NCBI GenBank assembly: GCA_035644395.1
Contig: DASQOR010000065.1
Span: 1 to 64,000 of the forward strand
From: JBGPLJ01 sp035644395
GTDB lineage: Bacteria > Pseudomonadota > Gammaproteobacteria > Steroidobacterales > Steroidobacteraceae
Length of the DNA stretch: 64,000 nt
Direction of reading: 5' to 3'
A model generated the notes under the pieces. The model had not been told where the DNA came from. It saw nothing but the letters and a program-made list of their open reading frames with translations, and did no database searches. Positions within the stretch are counted from its first letter, which is position 1; every line of letters starts with the position of its first letter. A program made the position numbers and the translations under genes. Below are positions 10,932 through 19,038 of this stretch, in pieces.

Positions 10932-12436
10932 CTCCCTTGTCCCGCAGACGACAGTCGCTGATTTCCTTCATCGCCGGTGCCGCGCTGACGCTCGCGTTCG
11001 CGCCCTTCGATCTCTGGCCGATGGCGGTCGCCTGCCCCGCCGTGCTGTTCTCGCTCTGGCAGGGCGCGACACCGCGGCGTGCCGCCTGGCTCGGCTTTCT
11101 CTTCAGCTCCGCGACGTTTCTCGCGGGAACGTACTGGCTCTACATCAGCATCCACGGCTTCGGCAAGGCGCCGATCCCGGTCGCGCTCCTCCTGATGCTC
11201 GGACTCGTCGTGATCATGGGCGCGTATTGCGCGCTCATCGGGCATGTCGCGGCCCGCTGGCTGCCGCCCTCCGGCGCGCTGCGCTGGCTGATCGGCCTGC
11301 CGAGCCTCTGGGTATTCGTCGAATGGTTTCGCGGCTGGTTCCTGAGCGGCTTTCCCTGGCTCTCGCTCGGATACGCCGGCATCGACTCCTGGCTCGCGGG
11401 ATTCGCGCCGGTCACGGGTGTCTATGGCCTGAGTCTGCTGCTCGCGGCCACCGCCGGCGCCCTGGTCGCAGCCGCGTTCGGCGAAGCCAAAGTGCGCAGG
11501 GCCGCAGGCCTGCTGGTCGCCGTGGTCTGGCTCGCAGGCTGGGCGCTCGAGCAAGTCAAATGGACGGAGCCAGGCGGCGCGCCCGTTTCGGTTGCGCTCG
11601 TGCAAGGCGCGGTCCCGCAAGATGAGAAGTGGGAGCTCGACTCCCGGTTGCGCACCCTGAAGCTCTATCGTGAGCTCAGCGAGCGGGGCTTCGGCGCGAA
11701 ACTCATCGTGCTGCCGGAAGCCTCGCTCCCGCTCCTTGCCCACGAACTCGGACCCTTTCTCGAGCCGCTCGAGCGCGACGCCGAGGCACGCGGCGGCACG
11801 GTGGTCGTCGGCATGCTGCGCTATGACCCGGCGGGCGGGCACTATTTCAATTCGCTCTTTGCACTCGGCACGCCGGGCGCTGTCTACGACAAGCGGCGCC
11901 TCGTTCCTTTTGGCGAGTTCTTCCCGGTGCCCGCGAGCGTGCGCCACTGGATGCGCCTGATGAGCCTGCCCTACATCGACATGACGCCGGGTGCCGATGC
12001 GCAGCCGCCGCTCGATGCCGCCGGCATGAAGCTGGGCGCAACGATCTGCTACGAAGATGCGTGGGGAAGCATCGGACTTGCGACGCTCGGCGAAGCGCAT
12101 CTCATGGTCAATGTCACCAACGACGCCTGGTTCGGCGATTCGACCGCCGCGCACCAGCATCTCGAGATCGCGCGCATGCGCTCGCTCGAGGCGGGCCGCT
12201 ATCAGGTGCGGGTGGCAAACGACGGCATCACCGCCATCATCGATGCGCACGGCAAGGTTCTCGATCGCATTGCACGCTTCAAGCCGGCCGTGCTCAAGGG
12301 CGAGGTAGTGCCCTATAGCGGCGTAACTCCCTATGCGCGGGTCGGAAACTGGCCCGTTGTAACGCTTGCAGCGCTGCTGGCGCTCTTCGGCCTCGGTGTC
12401 GGAATCGTCCGGCAGCGCGTCCGGCCATCGGAGTAG
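10904..12436 (+). CDS. lnt: Apolipoprotein N-acyltransferase
   Basis: Lnt acylates the N-terminal Cys of lipoproteins in the inner membrane, the last step of lipoprotein maturation. The 510-residue protein has six or so membrane helices in residues 15-210 (e.g. SFIAGAALTLAFAPFDLWPM), a nitrilase domain with the Glu-Lys-Cys triad (LPEASLPL near 271, DKRRLVPFGE near 329, TICYEDAWG near 381), and a final helix. The ATG at 10904 and the next residues (PKNKSVPFS) derive from a palindromic repeat, so the true start could also be TTG 10937. It ends the miaB operon. Confidence 0.96.
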   Translation: MPKNKSVPFSPLSRRRQSLISFIAGAALTLAFAPFDLWPMAVACPAVLFSLWQGATPRRAAWLGFLFSSATFLAGTYWLYISIHGFGKAPIPVALLLMLGLVVIMGAYCALIGHVAARWLPPSGALRWLIGLPSLWVFVEWFRGWFLSGFPWLSLGYAGIDSWLAGFAPVTGVYGLSLLLAATAGALVAAAFGEAKVRRAAGLLVAVVWLAGWALEQVKWTEPGGAPVSVALVQGAVPQDEKWELDSRLRTLKLYRELSERGFGAKLIVLPEASLPLLAHELGPFLEPLERDAEARGGTVVVGMLRYDPAGGHYFNSLFALGTPGAVYDKRRLVPFGEFFPVPASVRHWMRLMSLPYIDMTPGADAQPPLDAAGMKLGATICYEDAWGSIGLATLGEAHLMVNVTNDAWFGDSTAAHQHLEIARMRSLEAGRYQVRVANDGITAIIDAHGKVLDRIARFKPAVLKGEVVPYSGVTPYARVGNWPVVTLAALLALFGLGVGIVRQRVRPSE

Positions 12437-12490
12437 TGCTCCGGCCGGAATGCCTCCCTAAGATGCCGCCGGCAATCGAGGAGGCAACCG

Positions 12491-13021
12491 ATGACCAATC
12501 CCAATCTCACCGGCATCGCGCTGGGCGGCCTGCTCGCGACGGGCATCGCGGGCTATGCCGGCTACCAGGCCGTCAGGGGGCCAGGCGCCGAAGTGCTCGA
12601 CGTCGACCCCATCACCCATGTGGTGAAGACTCCGCGGCAGGAATGCAGCGACCAGGTCGTCACGCGGCAGAAGCCGATCAAGGATGAAAAGCGCGTGGCA
12701 GGCACCGTCACGGGCGCCGTCGTCGGCGCCGTGATCGGCCATCAGATCGGTGGCGGCACGGGCAAGGACATTGCGACTGTCGCAGGCGCGGCCGCAGGCG
12801 GCTATGCCGGCAACAAGGTCCAGAAGCACGTCCAGGAGAACAACACCTACCAGACGACCGAGAACGTCTGCAAGACGGTGTATGACTCGCATACCGAGGA
12901 GACGGGCGAGTTTCGCGTGCGCTATCGCCTCAAGGGCAAGGACGGCGTGGTCACGATGGATCACGATCCGGGCCGGCGCATCCCCGTCAAGGACGGCGAG
13001 CTCGTGCTGCGCGACTCGTGA
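12491..13021 (+). CDS. Glycine-zipper 2TM domain envelope protein
   Basis: The 176-residue protein begins with a hydrophobic segment (GIALGGLLATGIAGYAGYQAV) that acts as an anchor or uncleaved signal. It then has a glycine zipper (VAGTVTGAVVGAVIGHQIGGGTG and AGAAAGGYAGNKVQ, about residues 78-120) of the SlyB/17-kDa antigen type, and a C-terminal beta-rich part with two paired cysteines (ECSDQ, NVCKTV). Such proteins sit at the outer membrane or periplasm and help envelope stability. GGAGG-like bases (CGAGGAGG at about 12478-12485) precede ATG 12491. No lipobox is present. The partner is unknown. Confidence 0.8.
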   Translation: MTNPNLTGIALGGLLATGIAGYAGYQAVRGPGAEVLDVDPITHVVKTPRQECSDQVVTRQKPIKDEKRVAGTVTGAVVGAVIGHQIGGGTGKDIATVAGAAAGGYAGNKVQKHVQENNTYQTTENVCKTVYDSHTEETGEFRVRYRLKGKDGVVTMDHDPGRRIPVKDGELVLRDS

Positions 13022-13040
13022 GGAGCGCCGCGCAGCGCTC

Positions 13041-13820
13041 CTAGATACTGATCGAGCCCTTGAGATAGGACGCGGCGAACCCGGCGATCGTCACCCGCTC
13101 GCCGCGATCCTCACACCAGAGTTCGCCGCCGCGCGGCGAGATCTGGCGCGCGTGCAGGCGCGTCTTGCCGAGACGCTTGCTCCAATAGGGAATCAGCGTG
13201 CAATGCGCGGACCCGGTGACGGGATCTTCCGGCACGCCCGATTGCGGCGCGAAGAACCGCGAGACGAAATCGCAGTCATCGCCGGGTGCCGTCACGATGA
13301 GACCGTAGCCCTCGAGTTTCGCGACGGCCGTCATGTCTGGCTCGAGGGCGCGAATGGCCTTTGCCGACGCGTAGACCGCCATCTGAGCTTTTGCGATGTG
13401 CGCTTCATCGGGCAGAGCGCCGAGCGCGGCTCCGAGTTCGGAGTCGGCGCGGGTGCGCGTCGGCGGGAGCGAGGGAAAGTCGAGCGCCAGGCGCTCGCCG
13501 TCGCGCGTGACGTTCAGAACGCCGCCGCCATACCGCAATTCAATGGCATCACCGCTCGTGTAGCCCTGCTCAAAGAGGACGTGCGCGCTCGCGAGCGTCG
13601 CGTGGCCGCAGAGATCGATCTCCACCGTCGGCGTGAACCAGCGGATGCCGAAGCGCGCTCCCTCGCGCACGAGGAACGCGGTCTCCGCGAGGTTATTCTC
13701 GGCGGCGACGGCCTGCATCACCTCCGCCGCGAGCCACTCCTCGCTGATGACGACCGCGGCCGGATTGCCGTGAAAACGCCGCTCGGTGAACGCGTCGACC
13801 TGGTAGATCGGGTATTCCAT
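13041..13820 (-). CDS. PhzF family isomerase
   Basis: PhzF-like proteins share the diaminopimelate epimerase fold and catalyse isomerisation or epimerisation; most members have no assigned substrate. The 259-residue protein starts YPIYQVDAFTERRFHGNPAAVV, has the active-site NNLAETAF block (Glu of the family near residue 45), the GHATLASAHVLF motif and EDPVTGSAHCTL near the end. I start at ATG 13820, which matches the family N-terminus, rather than the upstream in-frame ATG at 13874. It is divergent from leuS and appears monocistronic. Confidence 0.92.
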   Translation of the reverse strand: MEYPIYQVDAFTERRFHGNPAAVVISEEWLAAEVMQAVAAENNLAETAFLVREGARFGIRWFTPTVEIDLCGHATLASAHVLFEQGYTSGDAIELRYGGGVLNVTRDGERLALDFPSLPPTRTRADSELGAALGALPDEAHIAKAQMAVYASAKAIRALEPDMTAVAKLEGYGLIVTAPGDDCDFVSRFFAPQSGVPEDPVTGSAHCTLIPYWSKRLGKTRLHARQISPRGGELWCEDRGERVTIAGFAASYLKGSISI

Positions 13821-13924
13821 GGGGTCCTGATTCTCCGGCCGGGGGCGCCGCCCGCAAGAGCCACCTCCCGGCAAGTGGTCCCCTGCGGCACATGGATAAG
13901 GTATCCTCGCTCGCCGTTTCCATG

Positions 13925-16540
13925 ATGCAAGAACGCTACGAACCCGCTGCCGTCGAGGCTGCTGCCCAGCGCTATTGGGAAGAACATCGCTCGTTCGCCG
14001 TCCGCGAGGACCCGGCGAAGGAGAAGTACTACTGCCTGTGCATGTTCCCGTACCCGAGCGGGTGGCTGCACATGGGACACGTGCGCAACTACACGATCGG
14101 CGACGTGATCACGCGCTACATGCGCATGATGGGCAAGAACGTCCTGCAGCCGATGGGCTGGGACGCGTTCGGCCTGCCGGCGGAAAACGCCGCGATAAAA
14201 AACGGCGTCGCGCCCGCGCGCTGGACCTACGACAACATCGCGCACATGAAGGGGCAGCTGCGCGCGCTCGGCTTCGCGCTCGACTGGAGCCGCGAGATCG
14301 CGACCTGCAAGCCCGAGTACTACCGCTGGAACCAGTGGTTTTTCCTGCGCATGCTCGAGCGCGGGCTCGCCTACAAGAAGACCGGCGTCGTGAACTGGGA
14401 TCCGGTCGACCAGACCGTGCTCGCGAACGAGCAGGTGATCGAGGGCCGCGGCTGGCGCACCGGCGCGCTCATCGAGAAGCGCGAGATCCCGATGTACTAC
14501 CTCAACATCACGCGCTACGCGGAGGAACTGCTCGCGGCGCTCGACACGCTGCCGAACTGGCCCGAGCGCGTGAAGGCGATGCAGGCCAACTGGATCGGCA
14601 AGAGTCACGGCGTCAACATCGGCTTTCCCTACGAGCTCGACGGCGCGCAGCGCGTGCTGAATGTTTTTACGACGCGCGCGGACACGCTCATGGGCGCGAC
14701 GTTCTGCGCCGTCGCCGCGGAGCATCCGCTCGCGACGCACGCGGCACGGGCCGATGCGAAGCTTGCCGCCTTCGTGGATGAATGCCGCCGCGGCCCCTCG
14801 ATGGAAGCGGAGCTCGCAACGCAAGAGAAGAGGGGCATGCCGACGGGACTCTTCGTCCGGCATCCCATCACGAATGCGCCTGTCCCGGTCTGGGTCGGCA
14901 ACTACGTGCTGATGGCGTACGGCGAGGGCGCCGTGATGGGCGTGCCCGGCCACGATGAGCGCGATTTCGCGTTCGCGAAGAAATACGCATTGCCGATCGC
15001 GCCGGTGATCGACGTCGACGGCCGCGCGTATTCGACGGAAGCGTGGCAGCCCTGGTATGCCGACCACGGCCGCTGCGTCAACTCCGGCGCCTATGACGGG
15101 CTCGACTACCAGGCCGCGGTCGATGCGATCGCGCGCGATCTCGCGAGAAGCGGTCTCGGCGAGAAGCGCGTGACCTGGCGCCTGCGCGACTGGGGCATCT
15201 CGCGCCAGCGCTACTGGGGCTGCCCCATCCCGCTGATTCATTGCCCGGCCTGCGGCGATGTGCCGGTGCCGGACAAGGATCTGCCCGTCGTGCTGCCGGA
15301 AGGCCTGGTGCCGGACGGCAGCGGCAATCCGCTCGCGAAGCTCGAGTCGTTCGTCCATTGCGCCTGCCCGAAGTGCGGCAAGCCCGCGAAGCGCGAGACG
15401 GACACGATGGATACGTTCGTCGACTCCTCGTGGTACTTCATGCGCTACGCCTGCACGGACCGCGCCGATGCGATGGTCGATGAGCGCGTACGCTACTGGT
15501 TGCCGGTCGATCAGTACATCGGCGGCATCGAGCACGCGATCCTGCACCTCCTCTATTCGCGCTTCTGGACGCGCGCGATGCGCGACTGCGGCCTGGTGAA
15601 TTTCGCCGAGCCGTTCTCGCAGCTCCTGACGCAGGGCATGGTGCTGAACGACATCTACTCCCGCAAGACGGGCGAAGGGCGCGTCACGTATTTCAATCCC
15701 GCCGACGTCGACGTGAAGGTCGATGCCCACGGCACCCGCACGGGCGCCGTCCTGATGAGCGACGGCCAGCCCGTCACCTGGGAAGGCGTCAAGGTGATGT
15801 CGAAGTCGAAAAACAATGGTGTCGACCCGCAAACGCTGATCCAGGCCTACGGCGCGGATACCGCGCGGCTCTTCGCCATTTCGAATACACCGCCCGACCA
15901 GACGCTCGAGTGGTCGGATGAAGGTGTGCAGGGCGCCTTCCGTTTCATCAAGCGCTTGTGGAAAGCCGTACATACACACGTCGCCCACTCCCTCTCCCCC
16001 GCTTCGGGGGAGAGGGCTGGGGTGAGGGCGCCTTCTTCTCTGACTCCCCAGCAGCGCGCGCTGCGCACGGCTGCGCACCAGACGCTCGCGAAGGTCGGCG
16101 ATGACATCGGCCGCCGGCGCACCTTCAACACCGCGATCGCCGCGGTGATGGAACTGATGAATACGCTGCACAAGTTCGACGATGCGTCGCCCCAGGGGCG
16201 TGCCGTCACGCAGGAGACGCTCGAGATCATCGTGCTCGTGCTCGCGCCGATGGTGCCGCATGCCTGTCACGAGCTCTGGCGGGAGCTCGGCCACACGCGC
16301 GCGGTCATCGACGAGCGCTGGCCCGCGGCCGATGCCGCCGCGCTCGCGCGCGATTCGATCGAACTCGTCGTGCAGGTCAACGGCAAGCTCCGCGGCCGAA
16401 TCAACGTGGCGGCGAACGCGGACGAGGAAACCGTCAAGGCTGCGGCGCTCGCCGACGAACAGGTGCGCAAGTTCGTTGGCTCGAATGCCGTCAAGATGAT
16501 CAAAGTCATTCCCGGCCGGCTCGTGACCGTGGTGGTGTGA
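13925..16540 (+). CDS. leuS: Leucyl-tRNA synthetase with an in-frame palindromic insertion
   Basis: LeuRS charges tRNA-Leu. At 871 residues it has the class I HMGHVRNY (HIGH) motif at 49-52, an editing domain, the zinc-type insertion (CPACGD...CACPKCG) and MSKSKNN (KMSKS) near 625. MQERYEP at ATG 13925 aligns with the E. coli N-terminus; ATGs at 13892 and 13922 are alternatives. Between the catalytic core and the anticodon-binding domain, residues about 688-702 (LSPASGERAGVRAP) come from a palindromic element inserted in frame at 15990-16030; E. coli LeuRS has a shorter unrelated linker there. The stop overlaps the lptE ATG by one base. Confidence 0.97.
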   Translation: MQERYEPAAVEAAAQRYWEEHRSFAVREDPAKEKYYCLCMFPYPSGWLHMGHVRNYTIGDVITRYMRMMGKNVLQPMGWDAFGLPAENAAIKNGVAPARWTYDNIAHMKGQLRALGFALDWSREIATCKPEYYRWNQWFFLRMLERGLAYKKTGVVNWDPVDQTVLANEQVIEGRGWRTGALIEKREIPMYYLNITRYAEELLAALDTLPNWPERVKAMQANWIGKSHGVNIGFPYELDGAQRVLNVFTTRADTLMGATFCAVAAEHPLATHAARADAKLAAFVDECRRGPSMEAELATQEKRGMPTGLFVRHPITNAPVPVWVGNYVLMAYGEGAVMGVPGHDERDFAFAKKYALPIAPVIDVDGRAYSTEAWQPWYADHGRCVNSGAYDGLDYQAAVDAIARDLARSGLGEKRVTWRLRDWGISRQRYWGCPIPLIHCPACGDVPVPDKDLPVVLPEGLVPDGSGNPLAKLESFVHCACPKCGKPAKRETDTMDTFVDSSWYFMRYACTDRADAMVDERVRYWLPVDQYIGGIEHAILHLLYSRFWTRAMRDCGLVNFAEPFSQLLTQGMVLNDIYSRKTGEGRVTYFNPADVDVKVDAHGTRTGAVLMSDGQPVTWEGVKVMSKSKNNGVDPQTLIQAYGADTARLFAISNTPPDQTLEWSDEGVQGAFRFIKRLWKAVHTHVAHSLSPASGERAGVRAPSSLTPQQRALRTAAHQTLAKVGDDIGRRRTFNTAIAAVMELMNTLHKFDDASPQGRAVTQETLEIIVLVLAPMVPHACHELWRELGHTRAVIDERWPAADAAALARDSIELVVQVNGKLRGRINVAANADEETVKAAALADEQVRKFVGSNAVKMIKVIPGRLVTVVV
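15983..16031. repeat. Palindromic element inside leuS
   Basis: CCCTCTCCCCC (15990-16000) pairs with GGGGGAGAGGG (16006-16016) around GCTTC, followed by CTGGGGTGAGGG. This is the widespread CCCTCTCCC...GGGAGAGGG repeat that, in this frame, encodes SPASGERAGVR. The length keeps the leuS frame open. Confidence 0.85.
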
Positions 16541-17019
16541 TGGCACGCCCAATCGCCCTGCTGCTCATCGCCGCCCTCGTCGGCGGGTGCGGCTTTCATC
16601 TGCAGGGGGCGGCCAAGCTCTCGCCGCTCTTGTCCGTCACCTATGTCGAGGCCGAGGACACACATACGCCATTCCACCGCTCGCTAGTCGACGCGCTCGA
16701 TGCCGCGGGCGTGCGTGTCGCGACGGACCGCGAGCAGGCGACCACCGTCGTCTCCATCAAGAAGGACCAGACCGGCCAGCACGTCCTGTCGGTTTCGGCG
16801 CAGAACACGCCGCGCGAGTACGAAGTGTTCTACACGGTGACCTTCACGGTGAACGCCGGTGACAAGATCCTGCTCGCGCCGCAGACGGTGACCCTCACGC
16901 GCGACTACAGCTTCGACGAACGTGCCCTGCTTGCCAAGGGCCACGAGGAGGAGCTGCTGCGCGCCGCGCTCGCCAACGACATCGTTGGCATCGTCATGCG
17001 CCGCCTTGCCAGCCTCTGA
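16540..17019 (+). CDS. lptE: LPS assembly lipoprotein LptE
   Basis: LptE is the outer-membrane lipoprotein plug of the LptD translocon for lipopolysaccharide. The 159-residue product has a lipoprotein signal (LLLIAALVGGC, Cys at 16), then the family opening GFHLQG and a beta/alpha domain with the SIKKDQTGQHVLSV and REYEVFYTVTF strands. The position directly after leuS (TGATG overlap) is the standard gammaproteobacterial one. holA, which usually follows, is instead 7.6 kb away at 24641, so the classic leuS-lptE-holA run is split here. Confidence 0.95.
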   Translation: MARPIALLLIAALVGGCGFHLQGAAKLSPLLSVTYVEAEDTHTPFHRSLVDALDAAGVRVATDREQATTVVSIKKDQTGQHVLSVSAQNTPREYEVFYTVTFTVNAGDKILLAPQTVTLTRDYSFDERALLAKGHEEELLRAALANDIVGIVMRRLASL

Positions 17020-17506
17020 AGTCATCCGGCTGCGGTCCGTCGCGCGGCTCGAGGTCGCGGTCCTCCTCGATCGCTACGGGCTCGAACTGCGCCTGGTCGC
17101 CGACAATGAGACGCCGCCGGGATCGTACTGGGGCGAGAGCGAGGCCGGACTTCGCGGCCGGCAACTCTTCGCAAGACTCGATACGCCGGTGCACTCGATC
17201 CTGCACGAAGCCAGCCATTTCGTCTGCGTCACGCCGGAGCGGCGCGTCGGCATGGACACCGACGCCGGCGGCGACTTCGAGGAGGAGAATGGCGTCTGCT
17301 ACCTGCAGATCCTGCTCGCGGATTTCGTGCCGCAGCTCGGGCGCGACCGCATGCTCGCCGACATGGACAGCTGGGGCTACACGTTTCGCCTCGGTTCCGC
17401 GCGCGCGTGGTTCGAGAGCGATGCCGCCGACACCCGCGCCTGGCTGCTGCGGCATGGCCTCATCACCGGGCGTGACGAGCCCACCTGGAAGCTGCGCGAA
17501 CAGTGA
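17006..17506 (+). CDS. Putative HExxH zinc metallopeptidase-like protein
   Basis: I do not recognise a named family. The roughly 166-residue protein contains HSILHEASHFVCV near residue 70, an HExxH zinc-binding motif. Acidic DTDAGGDFEEENGVCYLQILLADF follows, which could supply the third ligand (Glu). There is no signal peptide or membrane segment. The start is uncertain: no ATG is available in frame, so I use TTG 17006, overlapping the end of lptE by 14 bases. The stop overlaps the GTG of the next gene (GTGA). Position suggests an operon with leuS-lptE; a peptidase role is inference from the motif. Confidence 0.6.
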   Translation: MPASEVIRLRSVARLEVAVLLDRYGLELRLVADNETPPGSYWGESEAGLRGRQLFARLDTPVHSILHEASHFVCVTPERRVGMDTDAGGDFEEENGVCYLQILLADFVPQLGRDRMLADMDSWGYTFRLGSARAWFESDAADTRAWLLRHGLITGRDEPTWKLREQ

Positions 17507-18375
17507 ACGCGAGATCTGCAAGGACTCTGCTGCCCGTCATCGTGACGATCGTGCTGGTTGCCGCCTGCAGCCAGCTTCAGTTCACGGCAGCCAACCTGGC
17601 CGCAAGCGGCAAAGCCGCGCACCGCGCGACCGATATCGCGTACGGACCCGAGCCCCGACAGCGGCTCGATGTCTATTCAGCGCGCGGGCAGCAGGGTTCA
17701 GCACCCGTGATCGTGTACGTGCACGGCGGCGGCTGGACCTCCGGTTCGAAGGACCTGTACCGCTTCGTCGGCGAGACCCTGGCGGAGCGTGGCTACCTGA
17801 CGGTGATGGCGGGCTATCGGCTCTATCCGGAAGTTCGATTTCCGGTTTTCGTCGAGGATGCCGCGCGCGCCGTCGCATGGACGCGCGCTCACGCCACCGG
17901 GCTCGGCGGCGATCCGAAGCGCATTTTCCTGATGGGGCATTCGGCGGGCGCCCACATCGTCCTGCTGCTCGCCCTCGATGCGCACTACCTGCACGATGCG
18001 GGCATGGAGGCGAGCGAGCTCGGCGGCGTCATCGGACTGTCCGGGCCTTATGACTTCCTGCCGTTCGGGAGCGGTTTCGAACACAAGGTTTTCGACGGAA
18101 GCGATCCCGTGCTCACGCAGCCGATCCATTTCGTCCGCGCGGATGCGCCGCCGGCGCTTCTACTCTATGGGTCCGCCGACCGGACCGTGGCACCCGGGAA
18201 TTCGGAGCACCTCGCGACGGCCCTCTCTGCAGTGGGAGCATCCGTCACGCTGAAGCGCTACGAGGGCAAGTCGCACGGCGACACGGTCGCCGCCTTCAGC
18301 AATCTCAGGTCCGATCCGCCCCCCGTGCTCGAGGATATCGATGCATTCGTGACCGGCGTCGCACAAAGGCCCTAG
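17503..18375 (+). CDS. Lipoprotein alpha/beta hydrolase (carboxylesterase-like)
   Basis: The 290-residue protein has a lipoprotein signal (TIVLVAACS, Cys near 22) and an alpha/beta hydrolase domain of the BD-FAE/lipase type. It has the HGGGWTSG oxyanion motif, nucleophile elbow GHSAGAH near residue 148, acid in GSADRTVAP and catalytic His in GKSHGDT. It would act on esters in the periplasm or at a membrane. The substrate cannot be told. The GTG start overlaps the previous stop by 4 bases. I considered an alternative acylpeptide-hydrolase role, but the protein lacks a propeller. Confidence 0.85.
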   Translation: MNARSARTLLPVIVTIVLVAACSQLQFTAANLAASGKAAHRATDIAYGPEPRQRLDVYSARGQQGSAPVIVYVHGGGWTSGSKDLYRFVGETLAERGYLTVMAGYRLYPEVRFPVFVEDAARAVAWTRAHATGLGGDPKRIFLMGHSAGAHIVLLLALDAHYLHDAGMEASELGGVIGLSGPYDFLPFGSGFEHKVFDGSDPVLTQPIHFVRADAPPALLLYGSADRTVAPGNSEHLATALSAVGASVTLKRYEGKSHGDTVAAFSNLRSDPPPVLEDIDAFVTGVAQRP

Positions 18376-18506
18376 TCGCTTCACCGTCAGGGGAGCACCA
18401 TTCATCGCAGGCCACGCGATCGCCGGGGTCCGCGCATTGACCCTGCGCACGACGGCTCGCATCATCCGGCAGACTGCGACCGAGGGATCGACGGATACAC
18501 GGCGCC

Positions 18507-18908
18507 ATGCGCTTCTTCCATGCAGCTTCCTTTGCACGCCAGCGCACGGTACTTGCGCTGGCATTGCTGCTGACGTCGACGCTGCAGGGCTTCGTTGCCC
18601 AGGCGCACATCCACGTCCCGGCTCGTGCGGCGTCCGGCTTTGCAGTCGTGGCGGCAGATGTCGCTCCGGCCGGTGCCACGGCTCCGGCCGACAGTGACGA
18701 GCAGGGCAAGCGCCAGCGAGGCGATCCGTCGTCGACCTGTCCGCTGTGCCAGGCCCATTCCCTCGGCGGCGCGCCGCTCGCGCAGTGCGCCCCCGCCAGT
18801 TTCATTCCCGTGCTCGCGAGTTCGATCGTTCCGGTCGATCGCGAGCCTGCCATCGTCATCGCCGCGATCTCGTACCACTGGACGGGACGCGGTCCTCCGC
18901 TCGAGTAA
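18507..18908 (+). CDS. DUF2946-type exported protein
   Basis: The 133-residue protein has an N-terminal signal (VLALALLLTSTLQGFVAQA), then HIH, a CPLCQAH motif near residue 78 and the C-terminal WTGRGPP, which together are typical of DUF2946. Members are small exported proteins often encoded beside TonB-dependent receptors for copper or other metals. Here the receptor gene follows 130 bases downstream on the same strand. The paired Cys and His residues could bind metal; that is inference. No metal-regulator operator was recognised upstream. Confidence 0.75.
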   Translation: MRFFHAASFARQRTVLALALLLTSTLQGFVAQAHIHVPARAASGFAVVAADVAPAGATAPADSDEQGKRQRGDPSSTCPLCQAHSLGGAPLAQCAPASFIPVLASSIVPVDREPAIVIAAISYHWTGRGPPLE

Positions 18909-19038
18909 CCCCAAAGTCCTCGCAATCTGACCCGACAACGCGCCTCGCGGCCGTCCTGTCGCGTCACCTTGGCCGTGCGCGTTGCATCGCTCTCGACGCG
19001 CGCGCGGCCGCCATCGAATTGCATTGGGAAATACTCAC

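Noticed and set aside
13892..13924. Earlier ATG for leuS
   Set aside because: MQERYEP at 13925 aligns with the N-terminus of E. coli LeuRS; the 11 extra residues are not family-like.
13718..16552. 944-codon minus-strand open frame across leuS
   Set aside because: Antisense shadow of leuS; Arg/His/Ala-rich composition without domain patterns.
18305..19024. Minus-strand frames opposite the DUF2946 gene
   Set aside because: No motif or start site; the plus-strand gene has a signal peptide and the family CPLC and GRGPP motifs.
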